A program made the translations under genes and the position numbers. 64,000 nucleotides of DNA. Source: Anodontia alba. Lineage: Eukaryota; Mollusca; Bivalvia; Lucinida; Lucinidae. The notes beneath the pieces are model-generated. The model searched no databases. It was not told the origin of the DNA and saw only the letters and a list, made by a program, of their open reading frames with translations. This document shows, piece by piece, positions 34,931-46,236 of this stretch; the first letter of the stretch is position 1; the number at the start of each line of letters is the position of its first letter. The stretch covers positions 129,541,555 to 129,605,554 of the forward strand of contig OZ024821.1 of assembly GCA_964016985.1 (NCBI GenBank), in the 5' to 3' direction.

Positions 34931-35371
34931 AAGAAATATCTTTAAAAAAGATAAACGGCGTAAGAGGTACTGGAATATGAATATTGAAACAACTTTGTGG
35001 TTCAATATGAAAAGAAGAAGGCCTTTAAAATATAAACTTTATTACAAATTCAAACAGAATCAAGACAGTTTTAATACTGTATAACATTGTATATATTGCA
35101 AGGGTTGGCAGGAGAGAGAGTGTTCTCAGATGTGTAAACATCTGTGCTAAATAATGAAAAGCAATTTAGCATATAAATGTAAAGCATATAATTTTGTGTG
35201 TTAATTTGTATACTTTACTAGTATTAGAAATATCCTTGCCAATCATGCACCTTTTTGATAAAGAATAAGCAAAGTGTAACACTGACCATGAAGATTGGCA
35301 AAACTGGAAAAAAAAATACATTATGTATTTAATTTGTAATAAGAGGGTCATGATGGCCCTGGATTGCTCAC

Positions 35372-35421
35372 GTGGGAAGCAGATGTTTTTAGCCTGGCGG
35401 AAGGATATTTTAAAAGTTTTC

Positions 35422-35482
<61 letters not shown>

Positions 35483-35513
35483 TTCCGTCAGGCTAAAAAC
35501 TTCTGCTTCCCAC

Positions 35514-35595
<82 letters not shown>

Positions 35596-35626
35596 TTCCG
35601 TCAGGCTAAAAACTTCTGCTTCCCAC

Positions 35627-35709
<83 letters not shown>
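35372..35709. repeat. three (AT)n arrays with inverted 35-nt spacers
   Basis: Arrays 35425-35480, 35516-35593 and 35629-35709 are separated by two identical 35-nt spacers (35481-35515, 35594-35628; CCTTCCGTCAGGCTAAAAAC...). A third copy of the spacer lies inverted before the first array (35372-35404, GTGGGAAGCAGATGTTTTTA...). The unit is about 113 bp. Confidence 0.92.
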
Positions 35710-35711
<2 letters not shown>

Positions 35712-37160
35712 CAGACCCTGCCCTTTGTTGGTGATTTATCTTTTTTTTGGGGGGGTGATACAAAATTATTTGAAAAATGTTGATGGATTCCAGTGTTCTC
35801 GACAGACATATGAGGAACCAACCAAAATAATTTGAACAAATTTGATAGACATTCACCTGTGGAACATTTGTACAAAATTTCTGAAACTGACCATAGGTAG
35901 TGCAGAAGAAGAACTGTCAAGTTTACTCTACATAATTCCATATATAATGAAAAGTAACCACGCCAACTGGAAGCATATTTTGAGACAGAACAGAATTCTT
36001 TTAACAAGATTTAAAGACCTTCTACTGAAGAAACATTTCTGTGAAAAAAAATCCAACCAGCCCGTACTAGGTTTTGTTGCTATAGCAACAAGAGGGATAA
36101 CTCTCAGTGCTCCAGCTAGGATTTTAGGGCAGAGGGGTGCTGGGTAGGGCACTTTTGCGCGTGCGGGCAAAAAAATAGGGCACTTTTTTTCCCTTTGAAA
36201 TGGTCAATTATCAGTACCATTATGATCTATAGTGTATTGTGCAATTCAGCCTCATGTAACATAGATCTATTACTTTATTTTTGATCTAAGAAACAGTAAA
36301 GGTAATAGAGAAATAAATTAAATGGGGTCTTACAATTTATATTTTTTTTATTTAGGACTGAACTTTGGGATTACCTCTCTTCAATGAGAGAAACTTCTGT
36401 GTATCACAATAGTAGCAGACACTTATTTTTTTTCCTTTGTAAAATGTCGACATTTCACGTGAATAGTTTGGCGTAGAATAGTTAGAGGGTGTCAATATTT
36501 GGATGACTGACTGATCAGATATTTTAAGCTACAAGCAACTGGTTCACATACTGACCATTTAGTCACTCAATATATTATTGTATCAATTAAATTTCAATTT
36601 TTATCGAGTTGTAGATCCTCTTCCTACCAAGTGCTCTAATCTAAACAGATAATCAATTAAATATTACATTTCTACCTTTTTTATGTAATTTATTAAATGG
36701 TTATTATTATCTTTTCTCTCTGATGTTCAAGCCTTAGTATTAAACTTGGAATTAAATCTCATAATAGTTGAGCCTCTGTATTACTATTCAAGGGTAATAA
36801 CTAGGAAAATATCTGCATCTGTCAGAAAACGGAGAAACAGGACAAGAAAACTTCAGCAAACAACATCGCCATCTCTCTCTCTATCTCTCTCTCTCTCTCT
36901 CTCTTTGATCGTTTAACTAACTGTTTGCAATATTACTGCATAATTAATTGGAATGGATTATTATTTTAAAAATGAATGGGTTAAACAACAATAATGATCT
37001 AGCTTAATTTCACGGTGACTGAACGCACCATACTTCAAATAGCCGAAAAATAACGGTCTCTATTCATAAACTTTGAACAATCATTCGGCCCTCCAACACA
37101 TTGACTTTTCAGACGTAGGAAACACGTGACAAAATGACTAGTTGCACAGAGTTTGTATCT
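35710..37160. other. intron 4 of gene 2, no feature seen
   Basis: No coding or repeat signal other than the (TC)n array at 36866-36905. 37540-38212 is similar. Confidence 0.5.
36866..36905. repeat. (TC)n microsatellite
   Basis: CT repeats with one interruption. Other short arrays: (AATA)n 34248-34276 and (GACA)n 58091-58112. Confidence 0.95.
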
Positions 37161-37539
37161 ACTTTTAGCTCCGCTTCAGGTAGGATGTTTTAGAATATCT
37201 CGATTTATACCTGATGAATTGTTTTCAAATAAAGCACAGAGTTCGCGGAAAATCAAGCTCTTTCTAGTGGTGTCAGTGCTATTTTGCAATCTGGTCTGAT
37301 TCTCGAGAACATTCGGAGAATGGTTTTCGTCAAAATTCATGTACATTGTTCCGGTGACCCAGATTGACAGCAAAAACATTCTTCAAATGTTCTCGAGAAT
37401 TAGACCAGATAGCAGAATAGTGCTTAACTACCAGAAAAACCTTGATTTTCCGCGTACTCTGCGCTTTATTTGAACAAATTCCATTCGGTATGAGAAGAGA
37501 TATTCTAAAAACATCCTACCTGAAGCGGAAGCTAAAAAT
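37161..37539. repeat. 380-bp fold-back with about 165-bp arms
   Basis: The left arm (AGCTCCGCTTCAGGTAGGAT ... TCTGGTCTGATTCTCGAGAA) and right arm (TTCTCGAGAATTAGACCAGA ... ATCCTACCTGAAGCGGAAGC) are inverse copies around a roughly 40-bp loop. It lies in intron 4 of gene 2. Confidence 0.85.
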
Positions 37540-38312
37540 AGTAATATTTCTTCTTCGTGTCGTTTACGCTCCGACGCAATAGGCCGCTTACACCGTAAAT
37601 AAATAAAAGGGGTGTTCAACAAACCTATTACCTAGTTAAGAATGAACAATATTATTTATGTTGCCAATATTTCTACCAAGCTTAAGGCATAGTTCCTGTT
37701 TATTTGTTATATAAAATTAAACCATGCGATTTTACATCCCTTTTGCACATAATACAAGGCACATGATAATTCTGTATATTATGGACACAGTGGAGAGAAG
37801 TAAACTTGAACGTCCCTTGTTCGCTTAGCGTTTGGGCCGCTTATATCAACATGTGACACTGTACAGAATTAAAAGCTCGTCTATAATCATTTATTTCATT
37901 GCAACTATTTTATTGGTATCATTTAAATTGTGGGTATTTTTTCCATTGTTTAACATCTGCATTGCCATACTGTACAATTTTAAATAGATAAATGTCATGA
38001 TAATTAAGTGCTTGTTCAGTCACGAATATATTCGTCAAACATCGGTAAATTCTATACTTACCCCTACTTATTTACAGAAGTTTACACATTTTTAACCAAT
38101 CGCAAATTACTATTTATTCATTCGAGACTAATACCAATAAGTATGTCAAAAGCCAGCTTATACAGCTACGCCGAAAAAGGTTATATTTAGTTAAGACGAT
38201 TACTAGTAACATATTGTGTTCAAAATAGAGGCTGATAGAGGGTATAATATCAGTTTCAGATTAGAGGTTGACTGACTGAGAGTATGGTGCGAAATCCGCT
38301 GTTGGCTGTTAA

Positions 38313-38539
38313 CCCTTAAAACGCCAAGAAAACCGGTATCTGAAAATGTCATCTGTTTATGTTGTCTGCTGAATATTCTTGTAAACTTTTCAAACTATTT
38401 TTGCATACAGGCAAACAATGTGGACCCAGATCAGACTGCTCCTAGAGGAGCAGTCTGATCTGGGTCCACACTGTTTGCAAAAATGGCTTTTAAAATCACA
38501 AGCAGATGACGACAGTTGTTGTGATTGGCAGTTTAAGGG
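38313..38539. mobile_element. piggyBac-like MITE with TTAA duplication
   Basis: Begins CCCTTAAAACGCCAA and ends TTGGCAGTTTAAGGG, flanked by TTAA at 38309-38312 and 38540-38543. The centre is a GCAAACAGTG-type perfect hairpin (38411-38480). It is inserted in the exon-derived minisatellite. Confidence 0.85.
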
Positions 38540-39188
38540 TTAAAGTTGATAAAGAGTATTTTACAACTTCCACTCTGGTAAAAGGTTGTGTTCAGAAAAG
38601 AGGTTGGTTGAGAGTTTTGTACAAAATCCACTGTGGAAATATAGGTAAAAGGTTGTGCTCATATTAGAGATTGATATAGGGTATGGAATCAGGATCAGAT
38701 TAGAGGCTGTCATTGACTGAGAGTATGGTACGAAATCAACTGTGGTTATGTAAGCAAAACGGTTGTGTTCAGATAAGAAGTTGACTGAGACTATGGAATA
38801 TAAGGGAACGGTTATGCAGATTAGAGGTCGACTTTGAGTATGGAGTTGTGTGCATGTAAAGAATGTGTTAAGTTTAGAGGTTTACTGAGAATATTTAATC
38901 CATTGTAGTTATGTAAGTAAAAATGTTATGTTTAAATAAGAGGTTGACAGAGAATGGTACAAAATCCACTTTGGTTAGAGTAAGGCAACGGTCGTGTTTA
39001 TATTAGAGGTATTAGCTGAGGGTATGCAAAAAAACTCTGTGGTTATGAAAGTAAAAGGTTGTTTTAACATTAGAGGTTGACTGAGAGAAAAAAAATCTGC
39101 GCTTTTGTAATTAAAAAGGTTTGATTCGGATTAGAGGCTATCTGAGAGTATGTTAAAAAATCTAAGGTTATGCAAGTAAAAACGTGCT

Positions 39189-39463
39189 CGTCACGAAAAC
39201 ATGCCTATAAAATTTCGACCCCATCAAACACCACTTTTATACAGTAAAACTGGGGTTTACAAGGGTATACATTATTTTTCTTATTTCTGCTCAAAAACAT
39301 ATATTGTGGGTACTCTTAAGAACCGCCTCGGCGGTTCTAACGAGTACCCACAATCTATGTTTTGAGCAGAAATAGGAAAAAATATCAGAATTTTTTATCT
39401 GAAAACTTTAATTTTTTGGTGGTAAAATTTTCAATATATTTGAATAGGCGTGTTTTCGTAATG
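39189..39463 (-). mobile_element. CAT element copy nested in the exon-derived minisatellite
   Basis: Complete. The minisatellite resumes directly after it (TCTATCAGAGGTCAGCTGAG). Confidence 0.92.
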
Positions 39464-40481
39464 TCTATCAGAGGTCAGCTGAGAGCATGATACAAAATCC
39501 ACTGTGGTTATGTGAGTAAAATGTTTGTGTTCAAATAAGAGGTTGACTGAGTGTAAATAGAATTGTATGATTCTACAGAAAAATAAATGAGCATCAAAGG
39601 CTCAGGTTAGAGTATGCTAATGTGCATGTTGATCCGGGTTTTTGCCATTTGCATATTCCTTTGGGATGTATTTTGTAGTAGTGGCCTAAGGGGAATTAAT
39701 GTACTTTCTGGGGGAGGTAACTATATCTAAATTATTTGCCTCCTACCTGTAAAGGGACCTACTCTAAAAGGAAACAAGAAGCTCCCTTCAGGAGAAAATT
39801 CCTTCCTTTTAGGGTATACCCCTTTGCAGAATGGAATTGTTGCGGAAGAAAATGAAGCCGGATGTCTCATGTTTTTCGTGTACAAAAATGGCAGTAAATC
39901 TACTACTGTGCTTTTAAAGACAACCACCCACTGAATGCAATGTATGTCTGAAAACATTAAGCTATCAATACAAGAATTTTGGAGCAAATTTAATCAAAGC
40001 CGGTTCGAAAATAAGAAAGATATTGTTTGTATTTTATATTTTATCTATTCCTGAGCATGGGCGCCACCATTTTGAATATTTAATTAGATGACACAAATTA
40101 AAGTCGCCTGTTGACAGGAATATTCTGCCAATGTGAGTTAGTTAACATTTTTCATGTAAATGAACATATTTACAGTCAGACAACAACAAAGTATTGTTTC
40201 AGACATGATTTATACATTTTTGCATATTTAATTCGGTGGTTATGACATCACTCACTCACAAAAAAGGCAAATTACTCAGCCTTTTCGAACATGCTTATTA
40301 TTTTATGTACGTTTTCCTTTAACATCTTTCAGGAAGTCTTGTTTTTGTTTTGATGCCTTGCGCTTTACACAGAAAAAAGTATCATCACGAAAACACGCCT
40401 ATTTAAATATATTAAAAATTTAACCACAAAAAAAAAAAAAAAAAAAAAAAAAATGAAAGTTTTCAGATAAAAGTTCTGATA

Positions 40482-41096
40482 CGAGGGTCCTGCAAAACGT
40501 TTTGTCACTGGGTTCGGATTACTTCAGTGCTACGTTTTATCAAACATGTTTTTATTACAAACCTTCAAAGTATTCCCCCTTTACTGAAACACAGTTTTGT
40601 AACCTATTTACCCAATCGCGAAAAGCAGATAAATAGTCTTCTTTTGGTATTTGTTGGAGACACTGATAAATTGCGCTGCCAAGAGAACTTCTAGACGTAC
40701 ATGTATACTTATTTCCAGAAAGCATTTTTTTAAGCCTTGGAAATAAAAAGAAGTCACAGGGACTCAGGTCAAATGAATAAGGTGAATGGTTTAAAACTTT
40801 CACCTTTTCAGAAGCCAAAAAAGACATGACAACCTCACACTTATGGTAGAATGCGTTGTCATGTAAAAGATGGACTCCTGACCATCCTTTGCTTGGTCGT
40901 TTCTTATTGTAACAAGTAAATAGGTCAGTGTATTTCAATTTGAAATAACTCGGTCAGTTGGAAAGCAATTTGAACGAAATAAACGGGTATCATTAGCTAT
41001 TCAACACATCATTCAAGTGCAGTGAAGCATTTTAAAATATACCTTGGATAAAAATTAGGAAGCCTATTAGTGACAGAACTTTTTGCAGGACCCTCG
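40482..41096 (-). mobile_element. internally deleted mariner element, TA target duplication
   Basis: The 615-bp element has terminal inverted repeats beginning CGAGGGTCCTGCAAAA at both ends and is flanked by TA at 40480-40481 and 41097-41098. It lies inside a CAT element (40383-41292). A full mariner is about 1.3 kb, so roughly half is missing. The remaining coding part is the C-terminal half of the transposase on the minus strand. Confidence 0.93.
40555..40938 (-). pseudogene. mariner transposase, C-terminal fragment
   Basis: The minus-strand frame of 127 codons contains LLHDNAFYHK, LNHSPYSFDLSPCDFFLFPR and GEYFEGL. The HDN aspartate and the final aspartate of SPCD are separated by 34 residues, as in mariner DD34D transposases. 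The N-terminal helix-turn-helix and the first catalytic aspartate are missing, so it cannot be active. It differs clearly from the mariner at 44518-45811. Confidence 0.9.
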
Positions 41097-41912
41097 TATT
41101 TTTCATATTTCTGCTCAAAACGTAGATTGAGGGTACTCGTTAGAACCGCCTCGCCGAGGCAGTTCTAACGAGTACCCACAATCTAAGTTTTGAGCAGAAA
41201 TAAGAAGATATTGTATACCAATGTAAACCCCAGTTTTACTATATACAAGTGGTTTGAGGGGGTCAAAATTATATAGGTATGTTTTCGTGATGATTTGCAA
41301 ACTTTTGCCATCATTTAATTCAAAACCATTTGTTGTAACTACATATGCACAAAAGTTTTATTTTAATCACTGGTTTTATATAAAAAAAAAAATCAAACGT
41401 TTTCACTTTCCTCATTTTAAAACGAATGCAAATTATGCAGAAATCTGTAAAGTACGTAACGTGGAGGCAGATTGTCAACAAGCTCCGCTTGTTCAATTTT
41501 CTGAAAGTGTCACAATACAGCTGTAAAATCAATAATTCAAGTTTTGTAAAGAAAAGTAAAACATAGTTTCTTAGACAAAAATTAAAAAAAAACATCTCTT
41601 TACTTTAGAAATTGCATAAGTCGGACCTATTTTTAACCATAAATTAAAATTAAAGGTCAATATTTGAGAGCAAAACACAGAAACAGAAAAGACAAATTCA
41701 AATTTTTCTGGCTAGATATCACTCCTGATAACCTCGTAAGAGGTAGATGGTTTGTGATCTTTACATTAACTTTACATGACTTACGAGACGTCCGAATGTC
41801 AAAAAACGGGTGTTCTCCTGATTTTTTTATTTCTAGTCAATTTTAGAGATATATTTTGAAATATCGGACAATGTTATTCTCAACAAACAAAAGATAGGTG
41901 TTGGGCTTGAAA

Positions 41913-42613
41913 GGTATTTTCAGCTGTCTTGGCTGTGAAATACTTATTTAACATATCAAATAAGACGCACTGCAACCCTCCGTGTACATTGAACTGCTTA
42001 AGATGCTAAATTTCCTAGCATTTGTTCCAGGATTGAAATATGTGTGCCAAGTATGTTTTACGGGGCCGATTACCCCTTACGGGGGCTTCAACCCTTACGG
42101 GGAAATGAAAACCTATATAACCCAAAGCGATTTTCACGGCGGTAAAATGAAACTACTATATGAATTAGCTCAATTGAGAGCTTCAAATATATGCGAACGT
42201 ATCAGAACCCTGTTGACACATGCTGTCTCTTTTGCAAAACCTTTCATGGTGTTTGATTATTTATATTCAAATCATAAAATAGAATAGTTTAAACTGGTTT
42301 GGTCTAAAATCTGCATGCTTTTTAAATGCGGTGCATTCTGATACAATGTAATGGTTTATGTTCCCATAAGAAAAAATCAGGCCTTGTAATCAGACACCTG
42401 ACAATTGGCCCTCTTGTCCCCTTAAGGATTATATGTAATGCCCCCATAAGGGGTAATCGGCCTCGTAAGCCATATTCGGCACAAATATGTCAGTCCCGGA
42501 ACAAAAGCATGGGAAATTTAGCATCTTATGTATTTCAACGTAGACTTAAGTTGCAGTACGTGTTAGTTGATTTGTTAATTTTATATTTTGTAGCCCATAT
42601 AGCTGAAAATATC
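41913..42613. repeat. 700-bp fold-back element
   Basis: Arms of about 170 bp (41913-42090 and 42442-42613) are inverse copies: GGTATTTTCAGCTGTCTTGG pairs with the region of AGCTGAAAATAT, TAAGATGCTAAATTTCC with GGAAATTTAGCATCTTA, and CGGGGCCGATTACCCC with GGGGTAATCGGCCTCG. The 350-bp middle has no coding frame. Confidence 0.82.
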
Positions 42614-42714
42614 GTCATTTTGCACTGGAAAAAGTCAAAACAGGAATATCGGACTACCCTTCTCCGGGTGAAATCAAATCTTCGCTATCTTTAGATCTTT
42701 GGCTACACCGAGAG

Positions 42715-42768
42715 CATTACGAAAACATGCCTATTCAAATATTCTGAAACTTTTACCACCAAAATATG

Positions 42769-42800
<32 letters not shown>

Positions 42801-43003
42801 GATAAAAAAAATTCTGATATTTTTCATATTTCTGCTCAAAACACAGATTATGGGTACTCAACGAGGCAGTTCTAACGAGTACCCACAATCTATGTTTTTG
42901 AGCAGGAATACGAAAAAGAATGTATACCCCTTTAAACCCAAGTTTTACTACATAAAAGTGGGATTTTAGGGGGTCAAAATGGTATAGGCGTGTTTTCGTG
43001 ATG
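42715..43003 (+). mobile_element. CAT element copy with A-run
   Basis: An A-run of about 27 bp (about 42770-42797) lies at the same internal site as in 40383 and 32171. Part of the left arm apex is deleted. Confidence 0.9.
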
Positions 43004-43239
43004 TGCACTGCGAAGACTCTAATAAGACTGCTCTAATGAGAATGCTGATCTAACACTTCTCCGGGCGCACATGCAGTCTAGTGAGAAATGCTGAATACTA
43101 AGGCTGGCTAATCGAAGCTGAAAAAATAATCGATTATCAGTGCTGCCATTGTCATTGATAATCGATTAGTAATCACTGAAGATTTGGTAATAATTTTACC
43201 TGTCTCACTGAGCATGACTCTTACCATATGTTATAATTT

Positions 43240-43447
43240 ACGGTATGCATTTGGCCAGACAGGCGTGAGCAAACAGTGTAGACCCAGATGAGACGCCGCG
43301 TTTGCGGCGTCTCATCAGGGTCTACACAGTTTGCCACTCTTCCAGCTATTTAAGACACTAAAGTGGGTAGTAAATTGTACTTGTTCAAATTTTAGATAAA
43401 GTATGGTAAAATTGTTGAGGTGTCTGAATAGTAAGGGTAAATAGGGT
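43240..43447. repeat. CGGACAGAC-type MITE with GCAAACAGTG hairpin core
   Basis: Same layout as 47552-47761. The core is 43268-43336. It precedes gene 2 exon 5 by about 160 bp. Confidence 0.75.
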
Positions 43448-43605
43448 AAAGTAACAGACACAGGAATCAAATGATCAATTATTAGCAAATCTGTAATGAT
43501 AATCATTTTTGTGGTATTTATCGATCAATTAATCGATTATCCGATTAATCGTGCCAGTCTTACAGTGAATATCGACTCGAAACGAAATGCGTTTCTCTCT
43601 TTCAG

Positions 43606-43711
43606 CACCATATGCTCTATTTTTGCGACTGTATTGTTAGTGGCAACTGTTTATGATGCTGTTGTAATTCAATGGTTAGAGATAGGAACGAAGGAACCAA
43701 CAAAGTCTGAG
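43606..43711 (+). CDS. nrf-6-like: nrf-6-like gene 2, exon 5 (first membrane span)
   Basis: Acceptor TCTCTTTCAG at 43605, donor GTGCGT at 43712. One base completes Ile, then 35 codons read TICSIFATVLLVATVYDAVV then IQWLEIGTKEPTKSE. The hydrophobic stretch completed from exon 4 (AIVVITICSIF...) is a membrane helix followed by TVYD, which is typical of the family at the end of the first span. It ends on a codon boundary. The intron before it is about 9.0 kb, the longest seen, and holds the minisatellite, AT arrays, fold-back elements and a mariner nest. Confidence 0.92.
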
Positions 43712-44517
43712 GTGCGTTGTTATAAGTTAGAGCCTCCTTTTTATTTTTTTCTTATATACACAGTGTATTATATACATTTCTGAAAATGTTCTGAAATCCA
43801 TAGATATGAGTTTAAAGTTCAAGGGTTAACGCTAGGTCATTGCCCTACTGCAGTCCCTCAGAAGAGTGCAATCAAAACACTGACAGCACTGGTGGATAGA
43901 GGGGGTATCCACATAATACTTTTCTTATTTCTCTATAAAAACATATGTTGTGGGTACTCATTATGGAGAAATAAGAACAATATCAGCATTTTCGGACGAA
44001 AAAAGCGCCTTATTTGTTGCTATGGTGTTACGACATAGCACGCCTACCTTCGATTATCTGCCTTGGCAGATTAGGCATAGCTTGTAGCTATATATTCAAT
44101 CTCTGACATGATAGGCGGGAAATTTTGTCAGCTATGCGTCATTTCTTTGTTACGACTTTCATGTCGTAAGAGTAGGCTAGGAAAATGGTCTTGAACGGGT
44201 GTCATTTAACCCTTCACAGCCTGTTATTTAAGAAGACGCGTTTGGTGGCGTCTGATCTGGGTCTGCACTGTTTGCCAGTGTCCTAACCCAAGTTTTAGAG
44301 ATAACCCACTTCACACTGCACTCTGACGTCACAGCGACAAGATCAGCGGGCTAAATAACCGTTACCGTGATTCCGTACAAACGCGCGTTTTGATTTCGTT
44401 GATCAATAATTAACACTTGGATAACACCCTTAAGGGAATTTTGCTGTATGTCTACTATGGCTCGATTGTAAACAATCGACCCAAAATCCAGAATAGTTTG
44501 GTAAATTATTTAACATA

Positions 44518-45811
44518 TGAGGGGAGTTCAATAAGTTCGTAGAACTCGGCGTTTAACTCACAGATTGGAAGATGGTTTCAACATTATTTTTCAATATAAT
44601 CCCCCTTTACTTCAATGCATTTGGCCCACTTCTTTTAAGCAGTCTATGCCTTTGAAATAAAAGTCGTCTATTTGGTCCTCAAACCAATCCTCTGTAGCAG
44701 CCTTGAGCTCATCATCGTCCCGAAATCTCGTTCCACGCAAGTGGGACTTCAAATTTCGAAACAGATAATAATCATTTGGGGCCAGGTCTGGACTGTATGG
44801 CGGATGATTTAACTGCTCGAACTTGCACTCACAAATAGCCGCTTGGGCAACTCTGGACTTGTGCACAGGGGCATTATCATGCAAAAGAAGGACACCAGCA
44901 GCTAGCTTTCCCATTCGTTTTTCTTAAATAGCAACCCTTAATTGTTTAATGACATTGGCATAGTATTCTCCTGTAATTGAAGTACCAGCAGGCTTGTAAT
45001 CTATCAATATAATCCCTTTGGAGTCCCAAAAGACTGTGGCCATTACCTTGCTGGCTGATGGTTGGGTAAGAAATTTCTTAGGTGGGGGGTGAGCCAGGGT
45101 GCTTCCATTGCATTGACTCTTTTTTAGTATCTGGGTCCCAGTGGTGAAGCCAAGTTTCATCTCCTGTTACAAGACAAGTGTGAAAGACTTCTGGATTGGC
45201 ATTGTACATTTCCAGAAGTTCTTGACTTGACTCCACCCTTTGCTAACGATCTTGCATGTTCAGGTTTCTGGGTACCCACCTGGCAGATACTTTTGACATG
45301 CCTAAATGTTCATGGATTATAGTGTAAACACTTCCATTAGAAATACCACTTTCTGAAGCAAGTTCGGCAACTTTGATTCGGCGATTGTTTAGCACAAGTC
45401 TCTCAACACGGTCGATCATCTCCTGGCTGATGACATCAGCAGGGCGACCTGGCCTTGGGTCACCTTCGAAGGAGTCTCGCCCACGTTTAAATTCTGCTGA
45501 CCACTTTGCCACTGTGGAATACTTTGGGCTACTATCACCATACACATCAGCCAAGCGCCAATGAATTTCTTTGGCCTTTGCACCCTCCTTAGTGAGGAAC
45601 TTTATGACTGCTCTGAACTCAATATTCTGACTTTCCATTTTTGCCTATGGGTATAGGTTTTCAAACAAAAAGTAAGAGCAAAAATGTACGTGTTGACTGA
45701 ACGGCTGTTATCATTCAACTGACAAAGGTTTACACTGCACAAAAATGAAAAAAGAAATCTTGAATTGTATAGAAAAATACTGAGTTCTACGAACTTATTG
45801 AACTACCCTCG
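44518..45811 (-). mobile_element. near full-length mariner element (1294 bp)
   Basis: Terminal inverted repeats match over about 30 bp (GTTCAATAAGTTCGTAGAAC is in both ends), and the element is flanked by TA at 44516-44517 and 45812-45813. The length is that of an intact mariner. It lies in the intron between exons 5 and 6 of gene 2, opposite to the gene. Its transposase is broken by several lesions. Confidence 0.94.
44612..45638 (-). pseudogene. mariner DD34D transposase, inactivated
   Basis: On the minus strand the N-terminal part (45638 down to 45243) starts MESQNIEFRAVIKFLTKEGA and carries the paired-type HTH region (DPRPGRPADVISQEMIDRVE), ending in a premature stop after NMQDR. Then come VTGDETWLHHWDPDTKK near 45121-45178 (first catalytic Asp), a frameshift, FLTQPSASKVMATVFWDSKG to LRVAI with a stop at about 44924, and finally LLHDNAPVHK and HPPYSPDLAPNDYYLFRNLK with 34 residues between the last two aspartates. 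There are at least three lesions: two stops and one frameshift. It is a recent but dead copy. Confidence 0.92.
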
Positions 45812-45837
45812 TATAAGAATTGATTGATTGATCGAGT

Positions 45838-46130
45838 TGATGTTTTTACGGCCCACTCTACCCATTAAGATTATGTCGAGCGCTGTCAGTTTACCTTACC
45901 ACACTTTTCCTGGACAGACTTAAATTCTCTAAGCGGGCAACCAGTACTTGTGCACATTCTTTCCCCAGGAACTGACGACTGCCCTTCTTGAATCAGCGGA
46001 AGGGAGAAAAGGGCCGTAGAAACTATTTTATGATTAATCTTCACGAAAGAATGTACGGGTGCCCGGCGGGGGTCGTACTCGCAGCCTCCTGAACACCAGT
46101 CCGACGCGCATCCGACTGAGCCACCGAATA
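45838..46130 (-). mobile_element. tRNA-derived SINE, same family as 28067
   Basis: Reading on the minus strand: head with GGTGGCTCAGTCGGATGCGC, body with GGGCAGTCGTCAGTTCCTGG, tail GGGCCGTAAAAACATCAAC. It lies 26 bp after the mariner end. Confidence 0.8.
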
Positions 46131-46236
46131 CATATAAGTAGCATTCGTGTCTTCAAAGGACAGACCCATCTTGTTTAAAACCCGACCGTAGTAATCTGTT
46201 GTCCCGATTTCATTCTAGTCTAATGTGCGGTAAATA

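Larger units (their letters stand above)
38213..39560 (+). repeat. exon/intron-boundary minisatellite, block 2
   Basis: Around fifteen more, decayed units with the core ATTAGAGGTTGACTGAGAGT and CCACTGTGGTTATGTAAGTA. It is interrupted by a TTAA MITE (38313-38539) and a CAT element (39189-39463). Donor-like sites survive at 38750 (GTAAGC), 38913 (GTAAGT) and 39512 (GTGAGT). Confidence 0.88.
40383..41292 (+). mobile_element. CAT element copy split by a mariner, with A-run and AT target duplication
   Basis: The left part is 40383-40481 and the right part 41097-41292; the mariner 40482-41096 lies between. The left part holds an A-run at 40427-40453. It is flanked by AT on both sides and lies inside an older CATCTTTC element (40325 to about 41700). 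Confidence 0.93.
40325..41700. mobile_element. CATCTTTC element with nested CAT element and mariner
   Basis: The left flank ATCTTTCAGGAAGTCTTG and the right part (GCAAACTTTTGCCATC, CAACAAGCTCCGCTTGTTCA, AACACAGAAACAGAAAAGAC) align with 2354-2892. The far end has decayed. Confidence 0.75.

Noticed and set aside
35364..35856. Long YIYIYI frames at 35.4-35.9, 58.7-59.0 and 59.3 kb
   Set aside because: Translation of (AT)n arrays, open only because the repeat has no stop in one frame.
42326..42694. 122-codon frame
   Set aside because: It covers the right arm of the fold-back element 41913-42613.
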